From contig CM042998.1 in NCBI GenBank assembly GCA_023678885.1, positions 5,645,820-5,709,819 on the forward strand: a stretch of DNA of 64,000 nucleotides, in the 5' to 3' direction. Numbering within the stretch: position 1 is the first letter of the stretch; every line of letters starts with the position of its first letter. The position numbers were made by a program, and so were the translations under genes. The notes under the pieces are model-generated. The model ran no database searches. It worked only from the letters and a program-made list of their open reading frames with translations, and was not told the origin of the DNA. Source of the stretch: Pogostemon cablin (lineage: Eukaryota; Streptophyta; Magnoliopsida; Lamiales; Lamiaceae). This document shows positions 11,591 to 24,381 of this stretch, piece by piece.

Positions 11591-11929
11591 AAATGTAAAT
11601 ATATTTGTCACTCATTTTAGCTTAAATATTATGAGTACATTTAGGAGTTGCTTTTCATTGTTGATATTATGAGTACATTTTGCTTTCATTGTTTATAATT
11701 GGTATGCATTCGGAAGGAAAATTTCTCAATCATTTTCCTTTTTTTATTCAGTGACTGCTCCACACCTTTTAGTTATCTTCAATCTTATTGTGATTGGTTT
11801 TTTAAATGATAAAAATTGTTATTTCGATTGTGTAATTTAAATCAAGTGGCCTCTCACTTATTGAATTCAAGTGAAATATTAACATTCTAATTTTGTAGTT
11901 TAATATTTTTTTTACTCAAAAGTTTATTA
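11591..11929. other. intergenic, AT-rich
   Basis: Upstream flank of RPS9M with a short internal duplication (TATTATGAGTACATTT at about 11626 and 11664). No gene. Confidence 0.4.
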
Positions 11930-11937
11930 TATTTATA

Positions 11938-12256
11938 GGGTAAATTAAAAAAAACAAACAAACAAATTTTACTCCTATTGCAAATTAATCCTCATCTTTA
12001 AAGAATTGCAAAAAAAAAAACAAACAAACAAATAAATAAAAACAAAACAAAACAAAAAAAACAGTATCTTTAAATATTGTTGTAAAATGCATCTAATTTT
12101 TCAAAAAAAAAAAAATCCCACTTTTAGTCATAAATTGTGTGCGTTTTGCAACAATGCTAAGGGCAGTGTTTTTTTTTTTTTTTTTTTGCAATTTCTCAAA
12201 AATGAGAATTAATTTGCAATAGGAGTAAAATTCATGGTTTTTCTTGCCATTAATCC
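11938..12256. mobile_element. MITE, long inverted repeats, 8-bp TSD
   Basis: The arms are long inverted repeats sharing AATTTTACTCCTATTGCAA and a following AATTAATYCTCAT segment. The flanking duplication is TATTTATA (11930-11937 and 12257-12264). The ends begin GG, so Mutator-like is more likely than hAT. A-rich and T-rich runs sit at the inner ends of the arms. Confidence 0.65.
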
Positions 12257-12470
12257 TATTTATATTTGAGTGAGACTCTTATACCCCTGGCACACCGTTC
12301 CTCTTTGCAATTTTAACCCCTAGCAATACATAGAGTTAAATAGAATATGGAGGGGGAGGATTATGTTCACATGGGGACACGGTGTGTCCCCGGGATTACA
12401 CAAGTTTTTGTCTTTATATTTAGGATTATTATCGTTAATTTATTTATAATTATGTTATTTAATCAGTATA

Positions 12471-12692
12471 CTCCCTCCATCCCCTTCAAAGAGGATCTTT
12501 TTTTCCATTTTGGTCGTGTCACTCAAAGAGTCCTATTTCCTTTTTTACATACATGAGATCCACACACATTCACTAATATAATTGAAGTATGGGACTCACA
12601 CTCTCACTAATACAACTACCCACTACACGTTAAATAATAATTCTCCTTAATTCAAGTGGCAAAAGGCAAAAGACCCTCTTAATGAGGGATGG
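12471..12692. mobile_element. Stowaway-type MITE, right end trimmed
   Basis: The left end CTCCCTCCATCCCCTTCAAAG is flanked by TA. The right end (reverse complement CCATCCCTCATTAAGAGGG) matches it but lacks the outermost CTCCCT and is still followed by TA. The interior has the usual direct-repeat ACTAATAC words of this family. Confidence 0.7.
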
Positions 12693-13188
12693 TATACGAA
12701 AGTGTAATGTTATTATTTTACTTTTAGTTTAAAGGCTTATAAATTCTACTTAAAGTTTATTATATTTTCTTTAATATTTTATTGTCAGATTATTTAAAAT
12801 TAAGTGGTACTAGGAATATCATTTCTTTTGATAAATTCTCATTTATGCATTTTTATTTTCAATTAAATTCAAATGATAATTGTGTAGCAGAAATTTGCAC
12901 ATGAGTGTTATTAAATACACACCTCTTTTTATTGATTACACATTTTTATTGAATACACACCCCTTTTAAATTCTTTAAATCTTAATTTTATTGTATACAC
13001 AGCCCTTGAAAACCCAAATTTGTCCTTTTAATTTAAAATTATACACCCCCCCTAAAAACCCAAATTTATTATCCTTTTAATTTTAAAATGGGATATCACT
13101 TAGAATGCTCTATTTGAACAATGGTATATTTATTTTGCCCTAATGTTGTAAAATCATCTTTTTTGCCCTGTTTTTCATTTAATTTCTT
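12693..13188. other. AT-rich with small tandem duplications
   Basis: No gene. Around 12920-13090 there are degenerate tandem units built on ATACACACCCC and AAAACCCAAATTT. The sequence runs directly into the satellite-like array. Confidence 0.5.
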
Positions 13189-16100
13189 GAACTACCCCCA
13201 CCCACTTATACATGTCAGAATTTTGCTGATATATTGGAAAAAATGGATTGACAGATACCACTTTAATGGTGCTCATAGGTGATATATATTTTTTTTTATC
13301 TTCATGGATTGTTATTTATTTCTTTCAAATTTTTTCTCTAACCGTACACCCTTAAATATTTGAATTAAATAATATAGGGTGTTAATAAATATTATTAATT
13401 AAATGCACTTAATTTTGGAAACATGATTCTAAAATTTCTTAATTTATATTAATTAATTTTATAAGATTGATATAGATCTGTGGACATATCCGGTGAGTGT
13501 TAGTTAAAAGCACTTAATTTTGGAAACATGATCCTAAAGATTTTTTAATTTACATTAATTGTTTTATCCTAAAGATTTTTTAATTTACATTAATTATAAA
13601 TTACATTAATATTTTATCCTAAATATTTTTTATTTTACATTAATTATTTTATAAGATTAGTACTGATAGACGGACACATGCCCGCTGAGAGTTAATTAAA
13701 TGCATTTAATTTTGGAAACAAGATCCTAAAAATTTCTTAATTTATATTAATTAATTTTATAAGATTGATAGAGATTGACAGACATGTCCGATGAGTGTTA
13801 ATTAAATGCACTTAATTTTGGAAACATGATCTTAAAAATTTCTTAATTTATATTAATTAATTTTATAAGATTGATAAAGATCAGTTGACATGTCCGCTGA
13901 GTGTTAAGATTAGTACAATGATACTGTAATTGATACATATAGGCGGACACTTGTCCGCCAAGTGTTAAATGGACTTAATTTTGGAAACATGATCCTAAAA
14001 ATTTATTAATTTACATTAATTAATTAATTTTATAAGATTAGATCAATAATTTTGTAATTGATAGTGATAGGCGGACACATGTCCGCTGAGTGTTAATTAA
14101 ATGCATTTAATTTTGGAAACAAAATCCTAAAAAATTCTTAATTTATATTAATTAATTTTATAAGATTGATAGAGATCGGCGGACATGTCCGTGTTAATCA
14201 AATGCACTTAATTTTGGAAACATGATTAATTTTATAAGATTGATAAAGATCGGCGGACATGTTCGCTGAGTGTTAATTAAATGCAATTAAATTTAAAAAT
14301 ATGATCCTAAAAATTTTTTAATTTAACATTTAATTTTCTTGAACTACCCCCACCCACTTATACATGTCAGAATTTTGCTGATATATTGGAAAAAATGGAT
14401 TGACAGATACCACTTTAATGGTGCTCATAGGTGATATATATATATTTTTTTTATCTTCATGGATTGTTATTTATTTCTTTCAAAATTTTTTCTCTAACCG
14501 TACACCCTTAAATATTTGAATTAAATAATATAGGGTGTTAATAAATATTATTAATTAAATGCACTTAATTTTGGAAACATGATTCTAAAATTTCTTAATT
14601 TATATTAATTAATTTTATAAGATTGATAGAGATCTGTGGACATATCCGGTGAGTGTTAGTTAAAAGCACTTAATTTTGGAAACATGATCCTAAAGATTTT
14701 TTAATTTACATTAATTGTTTTATCCTAAAGATTTTTTAATTTACATTAATTATAAATTACATTAATTATTTTATCCTAAATATTTTTTAATTTACATTAA
14801 TTATTTTATAAGATTAGTACTGACACATGCCCGCTAAGAGTTAATTAAATGCATTTAATTTTGGAAATAAGATCCTAAAATTTTCTTAATTTATATTAAT
14901 TAATTTTATAAGATTGATAGAGATTCACAGACATGTCCGATGAGTGTTAATTAAATGCACTTAATTTTGGAAACATGATCTTAAAAATTTCTTAATTTAT
15001 ATTAATTAATTTTATAAGATTGATAAAGATCAGTTGACATGTCCGGTGAGTGTTAAGATTAGTACAATGATACTGTAATTGATACATATAGGCGGACACT
15101 TGTCCGCCAAGTGTTAAATGGACTTAATTTTGGAAACATGATCCTAAAAATTTATTAATTTACATTAATTAATTAATTTTATAAGATTAGATCAATAATT
15201 TTGTAATTGATAGTATTAGGCGGACACATGTCCGCTGAGTGTTAATTAAATGCATTTAATTTTGGAAACAAGATCCTAAAAAAATCTTAATTTATATTAA
15301 TTAATTTTATAAGATTGATAGATATCGGCGGACATGTCCGCGTGTTAATTAAATGCACTTAATTTTGGAAACATGATTAATTTTATAAGATTGATAAAGA
15401 TCGGCGGACATGTTCGCTGAGTGTTAATTAAATACACTTAAATTTGAAAATATGATCCTAAAGATTTTTTAATTTAACATTTAAATTTCTTGAACTACCC
15501 CCACCCACTTATACATGTCAGAATTTTGCTGATATATTGGAAAAAATGGATTGACAGATACCACTTTAATGGTGCTCGTAGGTGATATATATATATATTT
15601 TTTATCTTCATGGATTGTTATTTATTTCTTTCAAATTTTTTTCTCTAACCGTACACCCTTAAATATTTGAATTAAATAATATAAGGTGTTAATAAATATT
15701 ATTAATTAAATGCACTTAACTTTGGAAACATGATTCTAAAATTTCTTAATTTATATTAATTAATTTTATAAGATTGATAGAGATCTGTGGACATATCCAG
15801 TGAGTGTTAGTTAAAAGCACTTAATTTTGGAAACATGATCCTAAAGATTTTTTAATTTACATTAATTGTTTTATCCTAAAGATTTTTTAATTTACATTAA
15901 TTATAAATTACATTAATTATTTTATCCTAAATATTTTTTAATTTACATTAATTATTTTATAAGATTAGTACTGATAGACGAACACATGCCCGCTGAGAGT
16001 TAATTAAATGCATTTAATTTTGGAAACAAGATATATTAATTAATTTTATAAGATTGATAAAGATTGACAGACATGTCTGATGAGTGTTAATTAAATGCAC

Positions 16101-17150
16101 TTAATTTTGGAAACATGATCTTAAAAATTTATTAATTTATATTAATTAATTTTATAAGATTGATAAAGATCAGTTGACATGTCCGCTGAGTGTTAAGATT
16201 AGTACAATGATACTGTAATTGATACATATAGGCGGACACTTGTCCGCCAAGTGTTAAATGGACTTAATTTTGGAAACATGATCATAAAAATTTATTAATT
16301 TACATTAATTAATTAATTTTATAAGAGTAGATCAATAATTTTGTAATTGATAGTGATAGGCGGACACATGTCCGCTGAGTGTTAATTAAATGCATTTAAT
16401 TTTGGAAACAAGATCCTAAAAAATTCTTAATTTATATTAATTAATTTTATAAGATTTATAGAGATCGGTGGACATGTCGCGTGTTAATTAAATGCACTTA
16501 ATTTTGGAAACATGATTAATTTTATAAGATTGATAAAGATCGGCAGACATGTTCGCTGAGTGTTAATTAAATGCACTTAAATTTGAAAATATGATCCTAA
16601 AGATTTTTTAATTTAACATTTATTATTTTATAAGATTTGTACTATGATATTGTAATTGATACATATAGGTGTACACGTGTCCGCCGAGTGTTAAATGCAC
16701 TTAATTTTGGAAACATGATCCTAAAAATTTATTAATTTACATTAATTAATTTTATAAGATTAGATCAATAATATTGTAATTGATAGAGATAGGTGGTCAC
16801 ATGTCTGCTGAATGTTAATTAAATACATTTAATTTTGGAAACATGATCCTAAAAATTTCTTAATTTATATTAATTAATTTTATATGATTTATAAAGATCG
16901 GCGGACATGTCCGCTAAGTGTTAATTAAATGCACTTAAATTTGAAAACAAGATCCCAAAAATTTATTAATTTATATTAATTAATTTTATGAAATTAGAAA
17001 AATAATATAATAATTGATAATGATATCTAATATTATAATTGATTGATAGAGATAAGCGGATGTATGTCCACTGAGTATTAAATGCACTTAATTTTGAAAA
17101 CATAATTTTAAAATTTTCTTAATTTCCATTAATTAATTTTATAAAATTAA
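13189..17150. repeat. higher-order tandem array with palindromic monomers
   Basis: Three near-identical higher-order units start at 13189, 14341 and 15492 (period 1151-1152 bp). Each has a ~220-bp non-repeated head (GAACTACCCCCACCCACTT...) and about eight monomers of ~60-140 bp. Each monomer carries an ACTTAATTTTGGAAACATGA segment, a TTAATTTATATTAATTAATT segment, and a GC-rich palindromic core. Perfect GCGGACATGTCCGC cores are at 15328-15341 and 16901-16914; others differ at 1-4 bases. After the third unit the monomers continue as a more diverged tail (16643-17150). There are no ORFs. Function and class (satellite, or internally repetitive transposon) are unknown. Confidence 0.9.
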
Positions 17151-17590
17151 AACAATTGGCTTATTAAATGTAATTAATTTGCCTTATTAAGTTATATAAG
17201 GTGATAACATTTTAAAATTTTATTTTATTAGTAAGTAATGTCATAAAATTGTGGACATATTCTGACATATGATTTATGTCCACTGAGTGTACTTCTAATC
17301 TCATTCTCAATGCTAAAGAGTGAGCTAGTCTTAAGGGTATTCATGACATTACATACATTTTGTGAGCAAATTAGATGTATTATAAATGATATGACAATTT
17401 AGATATGGCATGTCCCATATAGGGTAAGTCGTGGGATTTCCCTATTTTTTATTATTAATATTAGATAAATGAACTTCAAACGGTTGCTACGAAGTACACA
17501 ATTAATTTGTGCAATTCCAACGTTATCATTTCACATTTTTTCACAACATTTAATCATGATGGTAAACATATTTTATTATAACTAAAATCC
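17151..17590. other. AT-rich spacer
   Basis: No gene or named repeat is seen. The first ~100 bp retain faint monomer similarity (GGACATATTCTGACATATG near 17250). Confidence 0.35.
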
Positions 17591-17700
17591 TTTATAATTA
17601 CTGTATTTTATGATCACAAATTCATATTTAAATCTTGATAACATCTTTATAATTACTGTATTTTATGATCACGAAATCATATTTAAATCCTTGATAACAT
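17591..17700. repeat. tandem duplication, 2 x 55 bp
   Basis: Two adjacent copies start at 17591 and 17646 with TTTATAATTACTGTATTTTA. They differ at a few bases. Confidence 0.9.
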
Positions 17701-17791
17701 TGAGAAACTGTTATAGTACAACTGATAAAAAAGGAATTTTATAAATTAATCAAACCCCATTTCCCCTACAATGAGTGGATAATTCTGCACA

Positions 17792-18224
17792 GGCATAGTT
17801 ACTACTAGAGGCATAGTTACTACTAGGTACATTAAAAACTCATTTATTACTATGAGATACAAACATATAAAATATTACTACTAACTACATAAATATATAG
17901 TGATATTTCAATATTACCCTTACAATATGCTGCACATAAATATTTATGTGCAGCAAAAGTTCGTATGCAGCAAAAAGTGTGTGTAGTAAAAAAAGTGTGT
18001 GTTGCAAAAAAGTGTGGTGGTCCGGCGACCGATCGACGATAGTCCAGCGGCATTGGGTGGGTGAAGGGGTTAGGATTTGTGGTTTAAAGTGTATGGAATT
18101 ATAATGAATTAAAATTATATTTGGTATTTTATTTTAATATTTTGTGTGTGAGAGTAATTTTTTGTATTTATTGTATCTCCTAATAATTTATGGTACAAAG
18201 TGTGTACCTAGGAGTAATTTTTCC
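17792..18224. mobile_element. Mutator-like MITE, 433 bp, 9-bp TSD
   Basis: A perfect 9-bp duplication TTCTGCACA flanks it (17783-17791 and 18225-18233). The ends are inverted: left GGCATAGTTACTACTAG, right (reverse complement) GGAAAAATTACTCCTAGG, followed on both arms by GTACA. The left terminal 19 bp are themselves duplicated in tandem (17792 and 17811). No transposase. Confidence 0.8.
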
Positions 18225-18233
18225 TTCTGCACA

Positions 18234-18996
18234 AGTGTGAATAAGTGAATTTGATTTTTCATTCATGAATTCTACACGACGAGTGAATAAAGTGAATGCT
18301 ACTACTCCGATGAGGCAGACAGTCTTGGAGCTAGTACATAACTAGTGAATAAGTGCACAACATAATTTATGTACATATTTCTTCAATGAATAAATGAGAT
18401 TTGGGAAGAACCATATTGATATAAAATATGAGATACTCAATATGTATATTAAATACTCTTATCAAATACGAAAATTTGATTTTACGCATGTTGGTTTATA
18501 GGTACATCATCAATCAATCACTTTTATAACGAGTGGGTAGAATTGTAGAAGGGAAATTACATAAATAAATTATAATAATTGAAATAGTAGGAGTAGAGGA
18601 TCTTATAACTCTTCTTACAGATTTCTTCAACGTTTTGGAACTATGGCAAAAGCCTTTAGTATTAAATGTTATATCATTTAGTATAAGAATACTCTTAATT
18701 TTTTAAGAGAAAAACTTAATTTTTTTAATCAAAAATTTATCTCTTCAAATTTCAATCGAAATTTTCAATGAAGAAGTTATACCATTATTAATTAAAATAT
18801 ATATCCTTTAAAATAAAATGTTATACTTTTATACATATTGTGCACTCAGAGCAGAAGAGCCCAACTCTGTTCTTTAAAAAAATATAAAAGACAGTCTCAC
18901 CCAAGTGTTTCTTAAAATTAAAATACTTTTCAAAAATCTTATTTTGCTTTTAAAAGACCGGATAATGGTATAATTTTCTCATTTTAGAATTGACGT
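18234..18996. other. intergenic, AT-rich
   Basis: No gene. Words such as GAGTGGATAATTCTGCACA near 17773 and GAATAAGTG near 18239 belong to the old sequence split by the adjacent MITE. Confidence 0.35.
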
Positions 18997-19190
18997 CAAG
19001 TATTTTAAAATTTAATACTTATTAATTTTTGGAATTACAGAATTTCAATATGCGAAACATCAGATGAGAAATTCAAATGTACAATTTTCTTTAATGCAAG
19101 TATTTTAAAATTTAATAATAATTAATTTTTGAAGTTATTACATTTCAATATTCGGAACATTAAATGTGAAATTTAATTGGAGATTTGGAT
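18997..19190. repeat. tandem duplication, ~100-bp period
   Basis: Two diverged copies start with CAAGTATTTTAAAATTTAAT at 18997 and 19097. Both continue with TTAATTTTTG and ATTTCAATAT words. Confidence 0.8.
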
Positions 19191-19859
19191 AGATTTCTTC
19201 CGTACGGCCGGAAAAATCAACCATTTCCCTGCTTGAGTCTTTGGATCCAAAAACACGTGCCATCTCTAATAGAGACCACTCGGCGTTTCTCATCCTTCAG
19301 AAATTTTACGTATAAGTGTAGAATTTGATCACTTTCTAAAATACAAACAATTCAAAAGCACGTGCAAATTAAGTTGGTGCATGCACCGTGCAATATTTCT
19401 AAAGAACGTTGTAAAAGTATAATCTTATAATTTTCGCAAAGTTTTTGTAGCAAAATATGTTAGAATTGGTCATATAAAAAGGGAAGGGATGGGTCAAGCC
19501 TACCTTTGATCAATTATCTTGTAATGTTTCGTAAGTTGAAATTGAAAACGAATTGTATATTTGGAAACTAAGTTACAAATAGATGAATTTAATGTTTAAG
19601 CTTACTCAAATTCAATTTCGGATAAATGAGTAATTAAAGCATAAAAATTGCAACTTAAATACAATAAATAAAAGAAAATGAAGAGTTAAAAGGTGGAAGA
19701 GGGAAGTTGTGCTACATAGGAAACACATTGGAATTTTATACACCTTATAAGTGCTAATACACCTTATTAAATCAAATATGTGATCCACATAATGCAACGA
19801 ACCAAGCCATTAGCCGCACTCGCGTTCCACACAATCGCATTCATATTGGCTTGAACTAG
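19191..19859. other. intergenic; right part likely old copia LTR
   Basis: No gene. The last ~100 bp (about 19760-19859) read continuously into 24387 onward once the copia element is removed. They probably belong to the older retroelement that was the insertion target. Confidence 0.35.
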
Positions 19860-19864
19860 GGTTC

Positions 19865-20122
19865 TGTTAAAATTTAGATAAGAACATAAGAGATGAAAAT
19901 CTGCAGAGAACTATTTTTCATTCATCCTTTTAGATAATTTACATACACACATCCAAAAGGGAGAAAATGTGGAGTAGGTAAATACACCATACTTGCACCA
20001 TGCTTACACCATACTTCAATATTATAATATTTCCTAGACTTAGGATGACCACAAAACATATTTCAAACTTTGACTAACATAATATATCATAAAGTATCTT
20101 AGACAAATCTCAATTTCTAACA
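19865..20122 (-). repeat. copia 3' LTR
   Basis: Begins TGTTAAAATTTAG and ends TTTCTAACA on the plus strand. It matches 24124-24381. Confidence 0.95.
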
Positions 20123-23100
20123 CTCCTCCTTGAGATTTTTCTTAGATACTCCAAGCTTTTTGATCTCAAAAACTCAAATTTGGCTTTAGGAAGTGCCTTT
20201 GTCATGTTATCAGCAAACTGAATCTCAGAGCTGCAATGAACCAGCTTTACTTCTCCATTCTTTTCAGTTTCTCTAATTGAGTGATACTTGACATTTATGT
20301 GCTTCGTCCTTCTATGCTGCACTGGATTCTTTGAAATAGCAATAGCTGATTTGTTATCAACCCATAGAGTAGTAGCATCAGGTTGAATTTGCCCCAAGTC
20401 CATCAATAGTTTTCTTAACCAAAGTTGAAGATTGTGCAACCACATCTTGTTTCTTGAAATTCCATGAAAAAACTCCACTCCCAAAAGAAAACACATAACT
20501 TGATGTACTCTTAAAGTCATCAACACTTCCAGCCCAATCACTATCTGAATAACCAACCAAACTTTCACTTTCTCTCTTCAAATAATATACACCAAGGTCA
20601 AGTGATCCTTTGATGTATCTCAACACTCTTTTGGCAGCACCAAGGTGAATCTGACTTGGAGAATGCATAAACCTTGACAAGAGATTTGTAGCAAACATTA
20701 TATCCGGTCTAGTTGTACTTAAGTACAACAGATTCCCAATCAAGCTTCTAAAGACTGATGCATTAGCCTTTGTTCCACCATCATCTTTTGACAATTTTTC
20801 ATTCACTACCAAAGGCGTAGGAACTGATTTTGCTTTCTCCATCTTGAACCTTTTCAAAACTTCTAAGGCATATTTTCTTTGAGAAATGTTCCATGATCAT
20901 TTTGCTCAACCTCCAATCCCAAAAAATATTTCATTTCACTAAGGTCTGACATCTCAAACTCATTCTCCATATCATTCTTGAATTTTTTCACGAAGCTAAG
21001 ATCACCACAAGTGACTAGCAAATCATCAACGTACAAAGACACAATAAGATCAACTTTAAATCCAACCTTCTTGACATAGAGAGTATGCTCACTTTCATTT
21101 CTTTGAAAACCTTGTTGTAGAAGATAACCATTGATTTTATTGTACCAAGCATTAGGAGCTTGCTTAAGACCATACAAAGCTTTCTTGAGATGATACACCA
21201 TATCCTTTTTGCCCAAAACCTCCGGTTGCTCAATATAGATGTCTTCATTTAGTATGCCATTCAAGAATGCTGAATCGACATCAAAATGAAACACTTTCCA
21301 TCCAAGTTTTGTAGCAAGTGCAACTAGGAGTCTGATTGTATCATGTCTTGCCACCGGTGCAAACGTGTAAAAAAAATCAACTCCATGTTGCTGTTCATAT
21401 TCCTTCACAACTAACCTGGCTTTAAGTTTGTTTATAGAACTATAAACCCACTTAACACCTATCACATTTTTGTTTTGATGTCTTTCTACCAATTTCCAAG
21501 TATCATTCTTCTCAATCATGGTTATCTCCTCCTGCATTGCAGCCACCCAATCTACTTCACTTGCAGCCTCATCATAATTTTTTGGTTCAAGTGAAGCCAC
21601 ATTTCATCTCTCATGGATATCCTCAAGTGTCCTTGTTCCTCTAACTGGAAAATCATCATAATTATCATTCATCTCTTCATCAAGTATTTCTTCTTCATGA
21701 GGAGAATTTTCTGGAAATACTTCTTTTCTTGAAGCATCAATTTTCTTCTTTTTCCAATCCCACTTGAAAAATTTATCAAATTTCACATTTCTGCAAACCT
21801 GCATTTTTTTTATATTGGATTCAAGATTCTATAGCCTTTCACATTGCTGCTATATCCCAAGAATATGCATGTTTCAGACTTGTGATCAAGTTTATCTCTC
21901 TTGATATCTGGAATTAGTGCATAGAAAACACATCCAAATGCTTTGAGATGCTCCACTGAAGGTATTATTCCATGCCAACTTTCATATGGAGTATGACCAT
22001 TCAATGTTTTTGTTGGCAACAAATTCAACAAATACACTGATATATTTACTGCCTCTGCCCATAATTTCTTTGGCAAATCTTTTTCAAACAACAAACATCT
22101 TGACATTTCCATTACTGACCTGTTCTTCCTTTCACTCACCTCATTTTGTTGTGGAGTATATGGTACAGTAAGCTAATGATGAATGCTTCATTATCACAAA
22201 ATTTCTTGAATTTGTTTGAAGTATACTCAGCTCCATTGTTGGTTCTGAGCATCTTTATCTTGCATCGTGTTTGGTTTTCAATCAAGTTTTTGAAGGTTAA
22301 AAACACAGAAAATGCTTCAGACTTCATCTTCAAGAAATACACCCAACAAAACCTTGAGTAATCATCAATAAATAGTATAAAATACTTGCTTTCATTTAAA
22401 GATAAAACACTCATCGGCCCACAAATATCAAAGTGCTCAAGCTGAAATTTTTCTTCTGCTCTCCAATTGTTGTCATAAAATCGCAGCCTACATTGCTTTC
22501 CAAATTGGCACACATTACACACAACATCCACTTCATAAATAGTAGGCATATCATTTACTATCTTTTTTGTGTGCATGTTCATCAAGGTTGAGTAGCTGAA
22601 ATGACCCAATCTTTTATGCCATAAAACTGAAACATCAACTTTGCTGGTATAAGCATGAAGTTTAGACTCACTCCAATTTAGATGGAAGCCTTTATTTTGC
22701 ATTTTTACAGTCATAACTTCATTCCCCAAAGGATCAAATATAATGCATGATCTATTTTCAAAATGCAATGAATAATTTCTTTCTAGCATCTGTCCAACAC
22801 TCAACAAGTTCTGATCTATCTCAGGTACGTAAAGCACATCTGTGATTAGTATAGTACCTGAGGGTGTGTTGACAGTTACTGCTCTTTTTCCTTTCACTTG
22901 CACATGCTTCCCATATCCAATTTTCACCCATGAGTTGTATGATTTGTCCAACTCATTAAAAATACCAGCATCTCTTGTCATATGATTCGTACAACCGCTA
23001 TCGATCAACCAAGTATCTCCATGGCTGATTGTAGCATAACAAGTTGCAACAAAGAGATTTTCAATTTTTTGCTCTTGATTTTCAGCAACTTGAGCTTGAG

Positions 23101-24019
23101 TTTGCTGCCCTTGTTGATTTTCTTTGTTCTTGCAGACCTTTTCAACATGCCCGGATTCATTACAAGCTCGACATTTAACACTAGGTCTAAACCAACAAAA
23201 GTTTTCAGTATGACTTCTTTTCTTACAATGAGGGCAAGGTGGATACTTTCCCTTTTTGCCTCCACTCTTGTAAGCATCATTATGTTTCTTTTGTTTGTCT
23301 TTACCCTTCTTATCCCCAGATTGCTTTTTCCCACTTCCACTGCTACTGCTTGAGAGATTTTCCATTTGCTTTGCAAGGAGTGCTCTTTCCATTTGCTCCT
23401 CCGGCCTCAAAGTCCTTATTTGCTCAATTGCTTGAAAAACATTAACAACTTCATTAAGTGTTAATGTAGACAAGTCCTTTGAGTCTTTAAGGGAAGAAAT
23501 TTTTGGTTCAAACCTTTCAGGTACACTGACAAGGACTTTGCTTACAATTCTTTTATTAAGTAACTCCTCTCCAAGTAATCTCAGTTTGTTTACAACCTTC
23601 ATCAACATATCAGAATACTCTTGAACCGTCTCACTTTCAAACATCCTCAAAATTTCAAACTCCCTCCCCAAATTTAACACCTGTATTTGCCTTGTTCTTT
23701 CACTTCATTGGAACTCTTCCTTCAACTGATCTCAAGCTTGCTTTGTTGTTTCACAATTCATAATTCTTGTGAATATTGCATCAGAAACTGAAGAATGAAT
23801 GACTGACAAAGCCTTGTACTTCTATGCACTATCTTCACTATGTTGATGGATTTGAGCAATGGTTGGATTCTCTCTCAAAGGAGGAGTATCTCTGCCCAAT
23901 TCTACAGCATCCCACAAGTCAAAAGCCCTTAGATATGCCTTCATCTTCACAGCCCAAGATGGGTAGTTTTCCCCATTGAAAATAGGTGGTGTTGGAGCTG
24001 AAAAACTTTTGGAAGCCAT
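20110..24019 (-). pseudogene. copia gag-pol, multiple frameshifts and stops
   Basis: Starts at ATG 24019 with a UBN2-type Gag (FNGENYPSWAVKMKAYLR). In-frame stops occur at 23824-23822 and near 23731 and 23706. Then follow a zinc knuckle (CRACNESGHVEKVC, ~23180-23140), protease (WLIDSGCTNH, ~23010), an integrase zinc-binding region and core (~22700-21900), RT with YVDD (~21030-21018) and RNase H (~20560-20130). Frameshifts fall near 22180, 21810, 20860 and 20480. The second integrase acidic motif reads NNGAEY rather than the usual DNG form, so a catalytic Asp is lost. It cannot encode a working polyprotein. Confidence 0.92.
20123..20133 (-). other. polypurine tract of copia element
   Basis: The minus strand reads CAAGGAGGAG directly before the 3' LTR. 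This is the plus-strand primer site. Confidence 0.8.
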
Positions 24020-24108
24020 AATAAATTTGATGGTTTATTTTGAGGTTTATTTTAGGGAAAAGCCTTGCTGGTTTTCTCTTAAATTCTCACACAGCCCGTA
24101 AGATCAAT

Positions 24109-24123
24109 GGGCTCTTGATACCA
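24109..24123 (-). other. copia primer-binding site
   Basis: The minus strand reads TGGTATCAAGAGCCC directly after the 5' LTR. It matches initiator tRNA-Met with one extra A. Confidence 0.8.
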
Positions 24124-24381
24124 TGTTAAAATTTAGATAAGAACATAAGAGATGAAAATCTGCAGAGAACTATTTTTCATTCATCCTCTTAGATAGTTTA
24201 CATACACACATTCAAAAAGGAGAAAAGGTGGAGTAGGTAGATACATCATACTTGCATCATGCTTATACCATACTTCAATATTATAATATTTTCTAGACTT
24301 AGGATGACCACAATACATATTTCAAATTTTGACTAACATAATATATCATAAAGTATCTTAGACAAATCTCAATTTCTAACT
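24124..24381 (-). repeat. copia 5' LTR
   Basis: Matches 19865-20122 at about 95% by eye. It is followed by the duplicated target GGTTC. Confidence 0.95.

Larger units (their letters stand above)
19865..24381 (-). mobile_element. Ty1/copia LTR retrotransposon, complete but dead
   Basis: This is a 4517-bp element on the minus strand with 258-bp LTRs (19865-20122 and 24124-24381), a tRNA-Met PBS, a polypurine tract and a 5-bp duplication GGTTC (19860-19864 and 24382-24386). Domain order gag, protease, integrase, RT, RNase H is the copia order. The LTRs differ at about 13 positions (~5%), so it is an old insertion. The outermost base of the right LTR is mutated (CTAACT instead of CTAACA). It lies inside an older copia remnant. 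Confidence 0.95.

Noticed and set aside
13189..17150. CRISPR-like reading of the palindromic repeat array
   Set aside because: The repeats are long AT-rich monomers in tandem without unique spacers, and the genome is a plant.
13189..17150. Palindrome GGACATGTCC as a p53-type response element
   Set aside because: The half-site resembles the p53 consensus, but plants have no p53 family protein.
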